Positions 1 through 5,865 of a stretch of 6,325 nt of DNA are shown here, in pieces; the stretch's first letter is position 1; every line of letters begins with the position of its first letter. The DNA comes from JAHWKS01 sp964458385. GTDB taxonomy: Bacteria; Planctomycetota; Planctomycetia; Pirellulales; Pirellulaceae. A program made the translations under genes and the position numbers. Below the pieces are notes generated by a model. It was not told the DNA's origin. It was given only the letters and a program-made list of their open reading frames with translations, and ran no database searches. Location of the stretch: positions 1-6,325 of the forward strand of contig CAYWIS010000284.1 of the NCBI GenBank assembly GCA_964458385.1. Reading direction: 5' to 3'.

Positions 1-23
1 GACTCGTTCACGGAGGATTCGCC

Positions 24-281
24 ATGTTGGTGCTCTCGCGCAAGAATCGTGAAACGGTGGTCATCGATGGCCGAATTACCGTCAAGGTGCTGCAAATCAA
101 GGGGAACACCATTCGTCTGGGGATCGATGCTCCAAAAGAAATGAGCGTGCGTCGGGGCGAACTTGTAGAAGAAGTGACGGTCGAACTCCCCCGCCCTACC
201 GAAGAGAAAACCGACGCATCCGCCGTATCCATTGTTTCCGACGTGGCGCCATCTATCAGCTATACTTGTGCGGCCTCGTAG
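24..281 (+). CDS. csrA: CsrA/RsmA carbon storage regulator, RNA-binding translational regulator
   Basis: An 85-aa protein whose first ~60 residues match the CsrA family closely, beginning MLVLSRKNRETVVI and containing the GNTIRLGIDAPKEMSV core. CsrA acts in the cytoplasm as a homodimer that binds GGA motifs in mRNA leaders and alters translation or stability. The family's key RNA-contact positions are present: L4 and R6 in the first strand, and R44 with E46 in the last strand. The canonical E. coli protein is 61 aa. Here about 25 extra residues, acidic and then Ser/Ala-rich, follow the core and have no function I recognise. The ATG at 24 is preceded by GGAGGA (12-17) at good spacing. The gene is followed by a palindrome and then by a secreted-protein gene on the same strand. 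Family assignment is secure; its targets are not visible here. Confidence 0.96.
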   Translation: MLVLSRKNRETVVIDGRITVKVLQIKGNTIRLGIDAPKEMSVRRGELVEEVTVELPRPTEEKTDASAVSIVSDVAPSISYTCAAS

Positions 282-282
282 C

Positions 283-298
283 GCGCCGACGTCGGCGC
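283..298. repeat. Perfect 16-bp palindrome just after csrA
   Basis: GCGCCGAC is followed directly by GTCGGCGC, starting two bases after the csrA stop codon. No T-run follows on either strand, so it is not a classical intrinsic terminator. It could be a short mRNA-end hairpin or a protein-binding site. The remaining bases up to 376 form the leader of the next gene and are GC-rich, with GGCGGC/GCCGCC complementarity around 325-355. Confidence 0.5.
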
Positions 299-376
299 TC
301 GTTGCTTAACGACGGCCGTCACCAGGCGGCGCGGCGATTCCGCCTTGCCGCCGCGGCTAATGGGAGAACTCGGCCC

Positions 377-757
377 ATGTTGCGACGATTTGCGCTGGCG
401 GTTGGTGGTTGTTTCCTTGGAACGGTGGCGCTGGCGCAAGACCCCGCCCCGGTAGAAACACCCTCTGCTGGCGCGTCTGTGGCGGAAGCGGGGCTTGATC
501 CGCGGTGCCCCGAGGTCCATTTTGATGTGCCTCCCTCGCTTTCCACCGTCGCGCCACGGATGCCCCTGGAGCCGACTTTGCCGCCTCCGGTCGATCCGCG
601 CACCATCTATTTCGATCCGTATTTCTTCCCTACACACTACAACTTTCGCCCGTTCCCGTACGGCTATCCACCGACCGACATGGGCTTCTTCTACGGCGCT
701 TTCGCCAACCCCTATTACGGCCAGTACTACGGTCCAGGCGAGTATTACGGTTTCTAG
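377..757 (+). CDS. Small predicted secreted protein, Tyr/Pro/Phe-rich C-terminus, unknown function
   Basis: A 126-aa protein that I do not recognise as a named family. It starts MLRRFALAVGGCFLGTVALA, a classical Sec signal peptide: two arginines, a hydrophobic stretch, and a likely cleavage site after VALA at residue 20. A cysteine at 12 sits inside the hydrophobic core, so a lipoprotein is less likely. The mature part has a Pro-rich middle (residues ~21-75) with a single cysteine in DPRCPEVHF. The tail is strikingly aromatic, with many Tyr, Phe, Pro and Gly, for example NPYYGQYYGPGEYYGF at the C-terminus. I chose the ATG at 377 over an in-frame ATG at 266 because 377 gives a signal peptide and has GGGAG at 362-366. 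The upstream extension overlaps csrA and is merely Arg-rich. An envelope or surface role is inferred from composition. Confidence 0.75.
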   Translation: MLRRFALAVGGCFLGTVALAQDPAPVETPSAGASVAEAGLDPRCPEVHFDVPPSLSTVAPRMPLEPTLPPPVDPRTIYFDPYFFPTHYNFRPFPYGYPPTDMGFFYGAFANPYYGQYYGPGEYYGF

Positions 758-1049
758 TGGAGTGCGCTGCAGCAGACGCAGCCGAACGGCCACGTTGCGC
801 CGCGCGAGTCACCGTTTGGGCCGCAATGTTCTTGATCGATGTGCGTCTTGCATCAAAGCTGGTAACGGTCTTGTTACCGGCGAGCCGTCCGCTTTCGATC
901 CTTCGTTCACGTAAACAGACAAGCACGACAGGCATCAAAACAGTTTCACCCGCGCGGTGAAACGCACATGCACTGCGCAAATTCGCAGACGGCCTGGGCG
1001 CTGTGGGCGTTTTGAACGTCGAGCGCAGCGAGCCACATGCTACCCCAAC
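758..1049. other. Intergenic stretch with two inverted repeats, no convincing gene
   Basis: I see no credible protein gene here. Two hairpins stand out. GGTAAC (861-866) pairs with GTTACC (873-878) around a six-base loop. GTTTCACC (943-950) pairs perfectly with GGTGAAAC (956-963) around a five-base loop. On the minus strand the second hairpin is followed by TGTTTT, so it could act as a weak minus-strand terminator. On the plus strand neither is followed by a T-run. Confidence 0.45.
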
Positions 1050-1082
1050 AAAAAAGACCCGGCCTCCGAAGAAGCCGGGTCT
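1050..1082 (-). terminator. Strong intrinsic terminator on the minus strand
   Basis: Read on the minus strand, AGACCCGGC (1082-1074) pairs with GCCGGGTCT (1063-1055). The stem continues inward through a U-G pair and TC/GA to a TTCG tetraloop closed by C-G, giving about 12 pairs. A run of six T follows (1055-1050). On the plus strand the U-G pair becomes a C-A mismatch and the hairpin is not followed by T, so the active direction is minus. No annotated minus-strand gene lies upstream of it. Confidence 0.85.
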
Positions 1083-1400
1083 CGTAGTACTCGCATGTCA
1101 GATCAGGCGTTGCACGAACGGGCCGATCTGCGACCTATTACCGTAGGGGTGGTCGCTGCGAGGAGGCGGCGCCGACCGCGGACATGAGCGTTTCGCCCAA
1201 GGGGAATCGCTAGCCGCGATGCATCCGGCAAGTCCGCCGACGAGCCGTCAGGCAAGACCGCCTCGTTGGCTAGTACAGAAACATTCCACTGGACCACCTC
1301 CTTCCATTCGAGTCTCCACCCCGTCGCGATTTAGCCGAGACGTGCAACGGCGGTGGCTTTTAGTCCCTCGCGCTGCGTACGCGCGACCCAATGTTTTTAT
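1083..1400 (-). ncRNA. Candidate minus-strand structured small RNA ending at the 1050-1082 terminator
   Basis: The strong terminator requires a minus-strand transcript, and nothing else explains it. Just upstream of the terminator, CAGATC plus GGC (1099-1108) pairs with GCC plus GATCTG (1122-1130), with one bulged base. GGTCG (1151-1155) can pair with CGACC (1173-1177). Further away CCGACGAG (1237-1244) can pair with CTCGTTGG (1262-1269), and CTAGCC (1210-1215) with GGCTAG (1268-1273). A possible promoter is TACAAT (1404-1399, minus) with TTGCCT (1425-1420), though the 15-bp spacing is short. A 64-codon minus-strand frame starting with GTG at 1297 ends at 1103, but its Shine-Dalgarno-like AAGGAG abuts the start and the product resembles nothing. 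Start, strand and RNA nature are inference; only the terminator is firm. Confidence 0.33.
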
Positions 1401-1449
1401 TGTAGCTACGAAGCTCAAAAGGCAAGAGGCGCAATCGAGAAAACCCAAC

Positions 1450-1481
1450 AAAAAACCGCAGGTGGTTTTGCCAGCTGCGGT
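1450..1481 (-). terminator. Intrinsic terminator of the tracrRNA
   Basis: On the minus strand ACCGCAG (1481-1475) pairs with CTGCGGT (1461-1455). After one C-C mismatch, TGG pairs with CCA around a five-base CAAAA loop. Six T follow at 1455-1450. Such a terminator is the usual 3' end of a tracrRNA and supports the minus orientation. Confidence 0.9.
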
Positions 1482-1556
1482 GGGCGCTCCGTAGAGCGGA
1501 GCCTGCGATTTTTCATCTTTGTTGCGAAAAGTTCGCAGGCCAAGATCGATTACACT
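1450..1556 (-). ncRNA. tracrRNA: tracrRNA of the type II-C CRISPR-Cas system
   Basis: This trans-activating RNA pairs with the crRNA repeat and is bound by Cas9. Positions 1556-1521 on the minus strand form a full 36-nt anti-repeat that matches the CRISPR repeat at 30 of 36 positions. Three of the six differences (1542, 1541, 1527) become G-U pairs. The unpaired positions are 1532, 1530 and 1529, so an internal bulge separates a lower stem of about 8 bp from an upper stem of about 24 bp, the expected Cas9 guide architecture. Downstream come an A-rich linker with a possible tiny nexus stem (GAT/ATC, 1517-1507), a hairpin GCTCCG/CGGAGC with a five-base loop (1502-1486), and an intrinsic terminator ending in six T. 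The predicted length is about 107 nt if transcription starts at the anti-repeat. The exact 5' end is inferred. It is divergent from cas9. Confidence 0.9.
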
Positions 1557-1591
1557 ACCACGAGTGTGCCCCACCACAACGGGCAAGTCAA
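1556..1591 (-). promoter_or_regulatory. Candidate tracrRNA promoter
   Basis: On the minus strand TTGACT (1591-1586) matches the -35 consensus at five of six positions. After 17 bp, CACACT (1568-1563) matches the -10 consensus at only three of six. The implied start lies at about 1557-1556, exactly where the anti-repeat begins. The spacing and start position are persuasive; the -10 is weak. Confidence 0.42.
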
Positions 1592-1601
1592 GATAATTTC
1601 G

Positions 1602-1629
1602 TTGAATTGCAACCCACCTGCGATAATAT
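1602..1629 (+). promoter_or_regulatory. Candidate cas9 operon promoter
   Basis: TTGAAT (1602-1607), a 16-bp spacer and TAATAT (1624-1629) resemble a housekeeping sigma promoter, each hexamer matching four of six positions. The implied start is near 1636, giving a leader of about 40 nt before the cas9 ATG. Its -35 faces that of the tracrRNA promoter with only 10 bp between them. Confidence 0.42.
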
Positions 1630-1659
1630 CCACTACCGACAAAAGGACGAATTCCGCCT

Positions 1660-1675
1660 CCCTTAAGGGTGAGAA
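1660..1675 (+). promoter_or_regulatory. cas9 ribosome-binding site embedded in a 10-bp palindrome
   Basis: AAGGG (1665-1669) sits six bases before the cas9 ATG and is the best Shine-Dalgarno candidate. It forms the right half of the perfect palindrome CCCTTAAGGG (1660-1669), so the site could pair between two transcripts or be bound by a protein on DNA. Confidence 0.5.
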
Positions 1676-4600
1676 ATGGTTGAAGAAGTTACTCTTGCAT
1701 TAGACGTCGGTTCAAATTCCCTGGGTTGGGCCTTAGTTTCCGAGGGTAACAAGATTTTGGAGGCGGGCGTTCGTGTTTTTCCGGAAGGCGTCGAACGCAA
1801 CCAAAGTGGTGGGGAGGTTTCCAAAAATCAGGCAAGGCGAATGGCGCGTGGCGCGCGCAGGCTCGTCGCTCGCCGCCGGTTAAGGAAGTGGCACCTGCGG
1901 CGCGTTCTCGTCGAAGCAGGTTTGCTGCCTGCCACCTGCCTACACGGCCGCAATTCCCCCGAGCGCGTTGCCTGGGAACGCGAGCAGTTTGTGGCGAACG
2001 ATCCATACACGTTACGGGCGGAAGCGCTTGAACGTCCTCTTGCACTTCACGAATTGGGGCGGGTGCTAATTCACCTCAACCAACGCCGCGGCTTCAAATC
2101 GAACCGTAAGGTGGATCGGGCGCGGAAGGAAGAAGACTCCGCCCTGTTGCAAGAGATCAGCGCTTTACAAGCAGAAATGGGCGAGCGAACGTTGGGGCAG
2201 TACCTTTCCTCGTTGCGCGGCGACGATCCACACGCATTTCACCGTACGCGCATTCGGGGCAAGCATACGCGCCGCGAAATGTATGAAGCCGAGTTCAACG
2301 CCATCTGGGACTTTCAAGCCCAATATCACCCCGAAGTGCTCACTTCTGAGTTGCGGGCGAAGGTCCATCATATTCTGTTTTATCAGCGACCGTTGCGATC
2401 CCCCTCGGCAAGTCTGATCGGCGCCTGTGAACTTGAGCCGAGGCTTCCCCGGTGTCCGCGGGCTGACCGCCGGGCGCAAAAGTTTCGGCTATTTCAGGAA
2501 GTGAACAATTTACGTGTCATCGATACGGGCGCCGGATGCGAACGTCCGCTTTCACCTCAAGAGCGTCAAACGCTTATTGACTTCCTCTTTAGCGCCAAGG
2601 AGCGGACCTTCGACGCCATTCGCAAGAAGCTCTTTCCCCATCACGACAATATTCGTTTTAATCTTGAACGAGGCGAACGCACCAAATTGCTTGGCATGCA
2701 AGTCGACGCCGTATTAAGCAAACGCGACGTCCTGGGCAAAGCCTGGAAGCAAGTACCCGAAACGCGCAAAGATCAAGTTGTTGCAGCCATCGTCGATGAC
2801 GATGAACCTCGCCTCAAGTTCTTGCTTCAAGATGCGGGTCTCGATCCGCAAACGACGGAACGATTACTCGAGGCCACTCCGTTGGAAACCGGGTACTGCA
2901 GCTATAGCCTGCACGCCATCAAGAAACTTCTTCCTCATCTTGAAAGAGGACTTCCCCTATCCAGTCGTGATCCGCACGTCCCCTGCGCTCTTCGCGAGGC
3001 CGGGTACCAGATGCCATGGGAGCGACCATCGGCCGAGAACGTGCCGTACTTGCCCGAGCCACCCGTTTTGACCAATCCTTTGGTGCGAAGCGCCCTGTAC
3101 GAGGTCCGCAAGGTGGTCAACGCTATCCTGCGCGAGTACATTCACAAGCCCGGCCGGCGTCTGGCCCGCATTCATCTCGAATTAGCGCGAGAAGTAAAAG
3201 GCAGCGCCATGCAGCGTCGCCGCCAATCACTGGAGATGCGGCGCCGCGAGAAGCAACGCGCCGCTGCCGCTCGAGCGATTGAGGAGTTTTCTCTGCAACC
3301 CACGCGAGACCGAATTGATCGTTATTTGCTCTGGCAGGAGCAGGGCGGGGTTTGCGTCTACAGCGGAAAGAACATTAGCGTCCAGCAACTTTTCGGAGGA
3401 GAGATCGACATCGATCACATTCTGCCCTATAGCCGTAGTCTCGATAACTCGTTTCTCAATAAGGTTGTTTGCTTCCGATCTGAAAACAACCGCGGCGTGA
3501 ATCCCAAGGCGAAGGGCGCCTACACGCCCTACGAATGGCTCGCCGCCTCGGACCCGGAAAAATATGAGCAGGTTCTCCAGCGCGCCAAAAAGCTCCCCTA
3601 TCCGAAGTTGCGACGCTTCTATCAGCAATCGGTCGAGTTAGACGATTTCATCAACCGGCAATTGGTCGACACCGCATACATCGCAACGCAAGTGCACGAT
3701 TTTCTGCGCAAAATCTGTGACGATGTGGTGTGCGTCAAAGGTCAACACACAGCCGAACTGCGCCGCCGATGGGGGTTGGACACCGTTCTCGGTGAACTAC
3801 CGAACTGTCCGGCTTGGCGCGAAGCGCAGGAACTACCGCCGGGCCAGAAGAATCGCCTTGACCACCGCCACCACGCGATTGACGCCATTGTAATTGCGCT
3901 CACCGACCGCAAGCGTCTTTATCAATTGGCGCAAGCAAGCCGGGGGCGGGATGCAAAGCTTGACGAACCGTGGCCTAACTTTCGCCGGGAAGTCGCCGCC
4001 GTCATTGAACGCATCAACGTCTCGCATCGGGTGCGGCGCAAAGTTTCGGGTCAGCTACACGACGCCACAATCTACGCACCAACCAACACTCCCGACCGCT
4101 ACGTGTACCGGAAATTTCTGGAGCAACTGTCGCTCGCCGAAGTTCCCCACATTCGCGATCCGCGAATACGGCAACTGGTTGAGGACCGCCTGCGACAACA
4201 TGGCCTGGAGCCAGGTCGGGGCAAAGGCGCCATCCCCGCCGAGGTTTGGAACAAACCACTAATGATGCCCGCTCGCGACGCGCGTTCGTCAACAGTCATC
4301 CGGCGAGTGCGGCTACTAAAACCTAGCAAATCGCTTGTCCCCATTCGCGGCGGGACGGCGTACGTTGAGCCGGGGAACACGCACCACCTTTGTTTGTTCG
4401 AACTTGATGCGTCCGACGGCCAAAAAAAACGCGTTGCCGTTTTTGTGTCGATGCTCGAAGCCGCCAATCGCTTGCGGGAACAACAACGGCTGATAAAAGA
4501 AGTAGCGAAGCAGCTGCGCGCCCGCGGGCTTCGCGGACGCGCGCTGCGCGAACAACTCGCCCGCGAGCGTCGTCGCATCCTCACGGAGGTCGCGCCCCTT

Positions 4601-4870
4601 GTGCGCCGCCAGCACCCGGACCATCCCGAAGCGCATTTCCTGATGAGTTTGAGCAATAACGAACTTGTGTTGCTAGAGCATGAAGGCAAGTTCGAGTTGT
4701 ATCGGCTGCAAACTTCGGCGAGCACAAGCCAGCAAATGTGGTTTCGGCATCACGCCGCCTGCGGCAAAACGAGCGACAAAATTGGAAAAGTAAGTAAGAA
4801 GCCGAGCACTTTCCAGGGACGCAAGGTCACGGTCGATCCGCTTGGCCGTATCCGCTGGGCGCGCGACTGA
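1676..4870 (+). CDS. cas9: Cas9, type II-C RNA-guided DNA endonuclease
   Basis: A 1064-aa Cas9 that uses the crRNA:tracrRNA duplex to bind and cut both strands of target DNA. RuvC-I is at residues 6-20 with catalytic D10 in ALDVGSNSLGWAL. An Arg-rich bridge helix follows (~50-80). The recognition lobe holds the II-C-like signatures HLNQRRGFKSNRK (133-145), FYQRPLRSP (235-243) and AQKFRLFQEVNNLRV (267-281). RuvC-II has E502 in HLELARE. The HNH domain has DIDHILPYSR with D580 and H581, N595 in LNK and N605 in ENNRG. RuvC-III has HHAIDAIVIAL with H733 and D736. All catalytic positions are intact, so a nuclease-active enzyme is expected. WED and PAM-interacting regions fill ~780-1064. Residues ~933-985 form an unusually Arg-rich helical stretch. 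The length and the absence of csn2 and cas4 indicate II-C. The PAM cannot be read from sequence alone. Confidence 0.98.
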   Translation: MVEEVTLALDVGSNSLGWALVSEGNKILEAGVRVFPEGVERNQSGGEVSKNQARRMARGARRLVARRRLRKWHLRRVLVEAGLLPATCLHGRNSPERVAWEREQFVANDPYTLRAEALERPLALHELGRVLIHLNQRRGFKSNRKVDRARKEEDSALLQEISALQAEMGERTLGQYLSSLRGDDPHAFHRTRIRGKHTRREMYEAEFNAIWDFQAQYHPEVLTSELRAKVHHILFYQRPLRSPSASLIGACELEPRLPRCPRADRRAQKFRLFQEVNNLRVIDTGAGCERPLSPQERQTLIDFLFSAKERTFDAIRKKLFPHHDNIRFNLERGERTKLLGMQVDAVLSKRDVLGKAWKQVPETRKDQVVAAIVDDDEPRLKFLLQDAGLDPQTTERLLEATPLETGYCSYSLHAIKKLLPHLERGLPLSSRDPHVPCALREAGYQMPWERPSAENVPYLPEPPVLTNPLVRSALYEVRKVVNAILREYIHKPGRRLARIHLELAREVKGSAMQRRRQSLEMRRREKQRAAAARAIEEFSLQPTRDRIDRYLLWQEQGGVCVYSGKNISVQQLFGGEIDIDHILPYSRSLDNSFLNKVVCFRSENNRGVNPKAKGAYTPYEWLAASDPEKYEQVLQRAKKLPYPKLRRFYQQSVELDDFINRQLVDTAYIATQVHDFLRKICDDVVCVKGQHTAELRRRWGLDTVLGELPNCPAWREAQELPPGQKNRLDHRHHAIDAIVIALTDRKRLYQLAQASRGRDAKLDEPWPNFRREVAAVIERINVSHRVRRKVSGQLHDATIYAPTNTPDRYVYRKFLEQLSLAEVPHIRDPRIRQLVEDRLRQHGLEPGRGKGAIPAEVWNKPLMMPARDARSSTVIRRVRLLKPSKSLVPIRGGTAYVEPGNTHHLCLFELDASDGQKKRVAVFVSMLEAANRLREQQRLIKEVAKQLRARGLRGRALREQLARERRRILTEVAPLVRRQHPDHPEAHFLMSLSNNELVLLEHEGKFELYRLQTSASTSQQMWFRHHAACGKTSDKIGKVSKKPSTFQGRKVTVDPLGRIRWARD

Positions 4871-4941
4871 GTCTCTACCGCCACGAGACTAAGTCGCTTT
4901 GTCTCGGGCGGGCGTCCTCACTCCGCTGATAAGGGGACGCC
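4863..4941 (+). promoter_or_regulatory. Structured cas9-cas1 spacer: competing hairpins and a hairpin covering the cas1 RBS
   Basis: Three stems can form in the mRNA. Stem A pairs 4863-4875 with 4885-4897: 12 of 13 positions, nine-base loop, spanning the cas9 stop codon. Stem B pairs CGAGAC (4884-4889) with GTCTCG (4901-4906) and excludes stem A. Stem C pairs GGCGTCCTC (4911-4919) with GGGGACGCC (4933-4941), nine pairs including one G-U. Stem C buries the cas1 Shine-Dalgarno AAGGGGA (4931-4937), which lies eight bases before the GTG start. Regulation is inferred from pairing only. Confidence 0.5.
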
Positions 4942-4944
4942 GTT

Positions 4945-5865
4945 GTGATCACGCGCACTATTGAAATTTCCAACGCTCCAGCCCATCTTTGCATTCGACT
5001 AGAGCAATTGGTTTTGCAGCGCGATGGCCAGCCAGTCGCCCATGTTCCATTGGAGGACGTGGGCATCGTGGTGGTTGACCATCCTCAGTCGTCGTACTCC
5101 CACGCCGCATTGGCGTCGCTGGCGTCCGTGCGGGCCGTAATGATTGTGTGCGATGAAAAACACTTGCCCTGCGGCATTCTGCTTCCCCTCGCCCAACATT
5201 CCCAGATCGCCTCGCGCATTCAGGACCAGGCTGCCGCACCAGCGCCGCTCAAGAAGCGTCTTTGGCGGCAAATTGTCCAAGAGAAGATTCGGCAACAGGC
5301 TGCGAACTTAGAGGTTGGCTCATCGGCCCATCGCCGGCTTCTGGAATTGGCGCGCGAGGTTCGATCGGGCGACGCCACCAACTGCGAAGCGCAAGCCGCC
5401 AAAGTGTACTGGTCGTCATGGCTCCCCCAAGGCGCATTTCGACGACGCCCCCAAGGCGACTCGCCTAATGGGTTGCTTAACTACGGGTACGCCGTCTTAC
5501 GGGCAGCGGTCGCCCGGGCGCTGGTCGCCGCAGGCTTAACTCCTGCACTGGGGCTGCACCATACCCATCGAGCCAACGCCTTTTGCCTGGCCGACGATTT
5601 GATGGAGCCGCTGCGCCCACTCGTTGATGAGCGCGTAAGGGCGCTTTATTTGGATGGGCGCGTTATGGTTGATCGAAAGGCCAAAGAGGAATTATTGGGA
5701 CTGCTATCTCTACGTACTGAAACGGCAGGGCAGACAGGGCCGCTCTTGGTGACGCTGCATCGTTACGCCGCTTCATTGGCGCAATGTTTGGAAGGAACGC
5801 GTAAACGCTTGGAGATCCCCGTTCGATGCAAATTAGCGGATACCGATGCATGTGGCTTATCGTAA
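4945..5865 (+). CDS. cas1: Cas1, type II CRISPR integrase
   Basis: A 306-aa Cas1 that, with Cas2, integrates new spacers at the leader end of the array. The N-terminal beta-rich half (1-~75) contains VPLEDVGIVVVDHPQSSYSH, typical of type II Cas1. The helical C-terminal half carries the metal-binding site: E148 in NCEAQAAKVYW, H205 in GLHH, and an acidic group D217-D218-E221 in LADDLMEPLRPLVD. These correspond to the family's conserved Glu, His and Asp/Glu. Length is normal for the family. The start is GTG at 4945 with AAGGGGA eight bases upstream, and this site may be hidden in a hairpin. The 74-bp gap from cas9 is consistent with an operon, and the 3' end overlaps cas2 by 40 bp. In II-C systems Cas1-Cas2 may work with Cas9 for PAM-aware acquisition; that is family knowledge, not seen here. 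Confidence 0.97.
   Translation: MITRTIEISNAPAHLCIRLEQLVLQRDGQPVAHVPLEDVGIVVVDHPQSSYSHAALASLASVRAVMIVCDEKHLPCGILLPLAQHSQIASRIQDQAAAPAPLKKRLWRQIVQEKIRQQAANLEVGSSAHRRLLELAREVRSGDATNCEAQAAKVYWSSWLPQGAFRRRPQGDSPNGLLNYGYAVLRAAVARALVAAGLTPALGLHHTHRANAFCLADDLMEPLRPLVDERVRALYLDGRVMVDRKAKEELLGLLSLRTETAGQTGPLLVTLHRYAASLAQCLEGTRKRLEIPVRCKLADTDACGLS

Noticed and set aside
266..376. Earlier ATG for the secreted protein
   Set aside because: It overlaps csrA, adds an Arg-rich stretch and would bury the clear signal peptide that starts at 377.
1103..1297. 64-codon minus-strand gene ending just before the 1050-1082 terminator
   Set aside because: The position is attractive, but the only start is a GTG directly abutting the Shine-Dalgarno-like sequence, and the product lacks any recognisable pattern. 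It is kept only as a possibility within the candidate small RNA.
1248..1586. 112-codon minus-strand open frame covering the tracrRNA
   Set aside because: Its codons lie across the anti-repeat, hairpin and terminator of the tracrRNA. The product has no family resemblance, and transcription would end at the 1450 terminator inside it.
1521..1675. tracrRNA or a solo CRISPR repeat on the plus strand
   Set aside because: In that orientation three repeat differences are C-A mismatches rather than G-U pairs, and no terminator lies before cas9.
1353..1703. 116-codon plus-strand open frame running into cas9
   Set aside because: It overlaps the cas9 start, the promoter-like elements and the tracrRNA, and has no plausible ribosome-binding site or recognisable product.
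4099..4725. 208-codon minus-strand open frame inside cas9
   Set aside because: It is an antisense shadow of a GC-rich coding region. The product is Arg/Ser-rich low complexity, while the plus strand encodes conserved Cas9 sequence.
4871..4944. A csn2, cas4 or other extra adaptation gene between cas9 and the array
   Set aside because: The gaps are too short (74 bp, an overlap, and 48 bp) and only Cas1 and Cas2 are encoded there, so II-A and II-B are excluded within this window.
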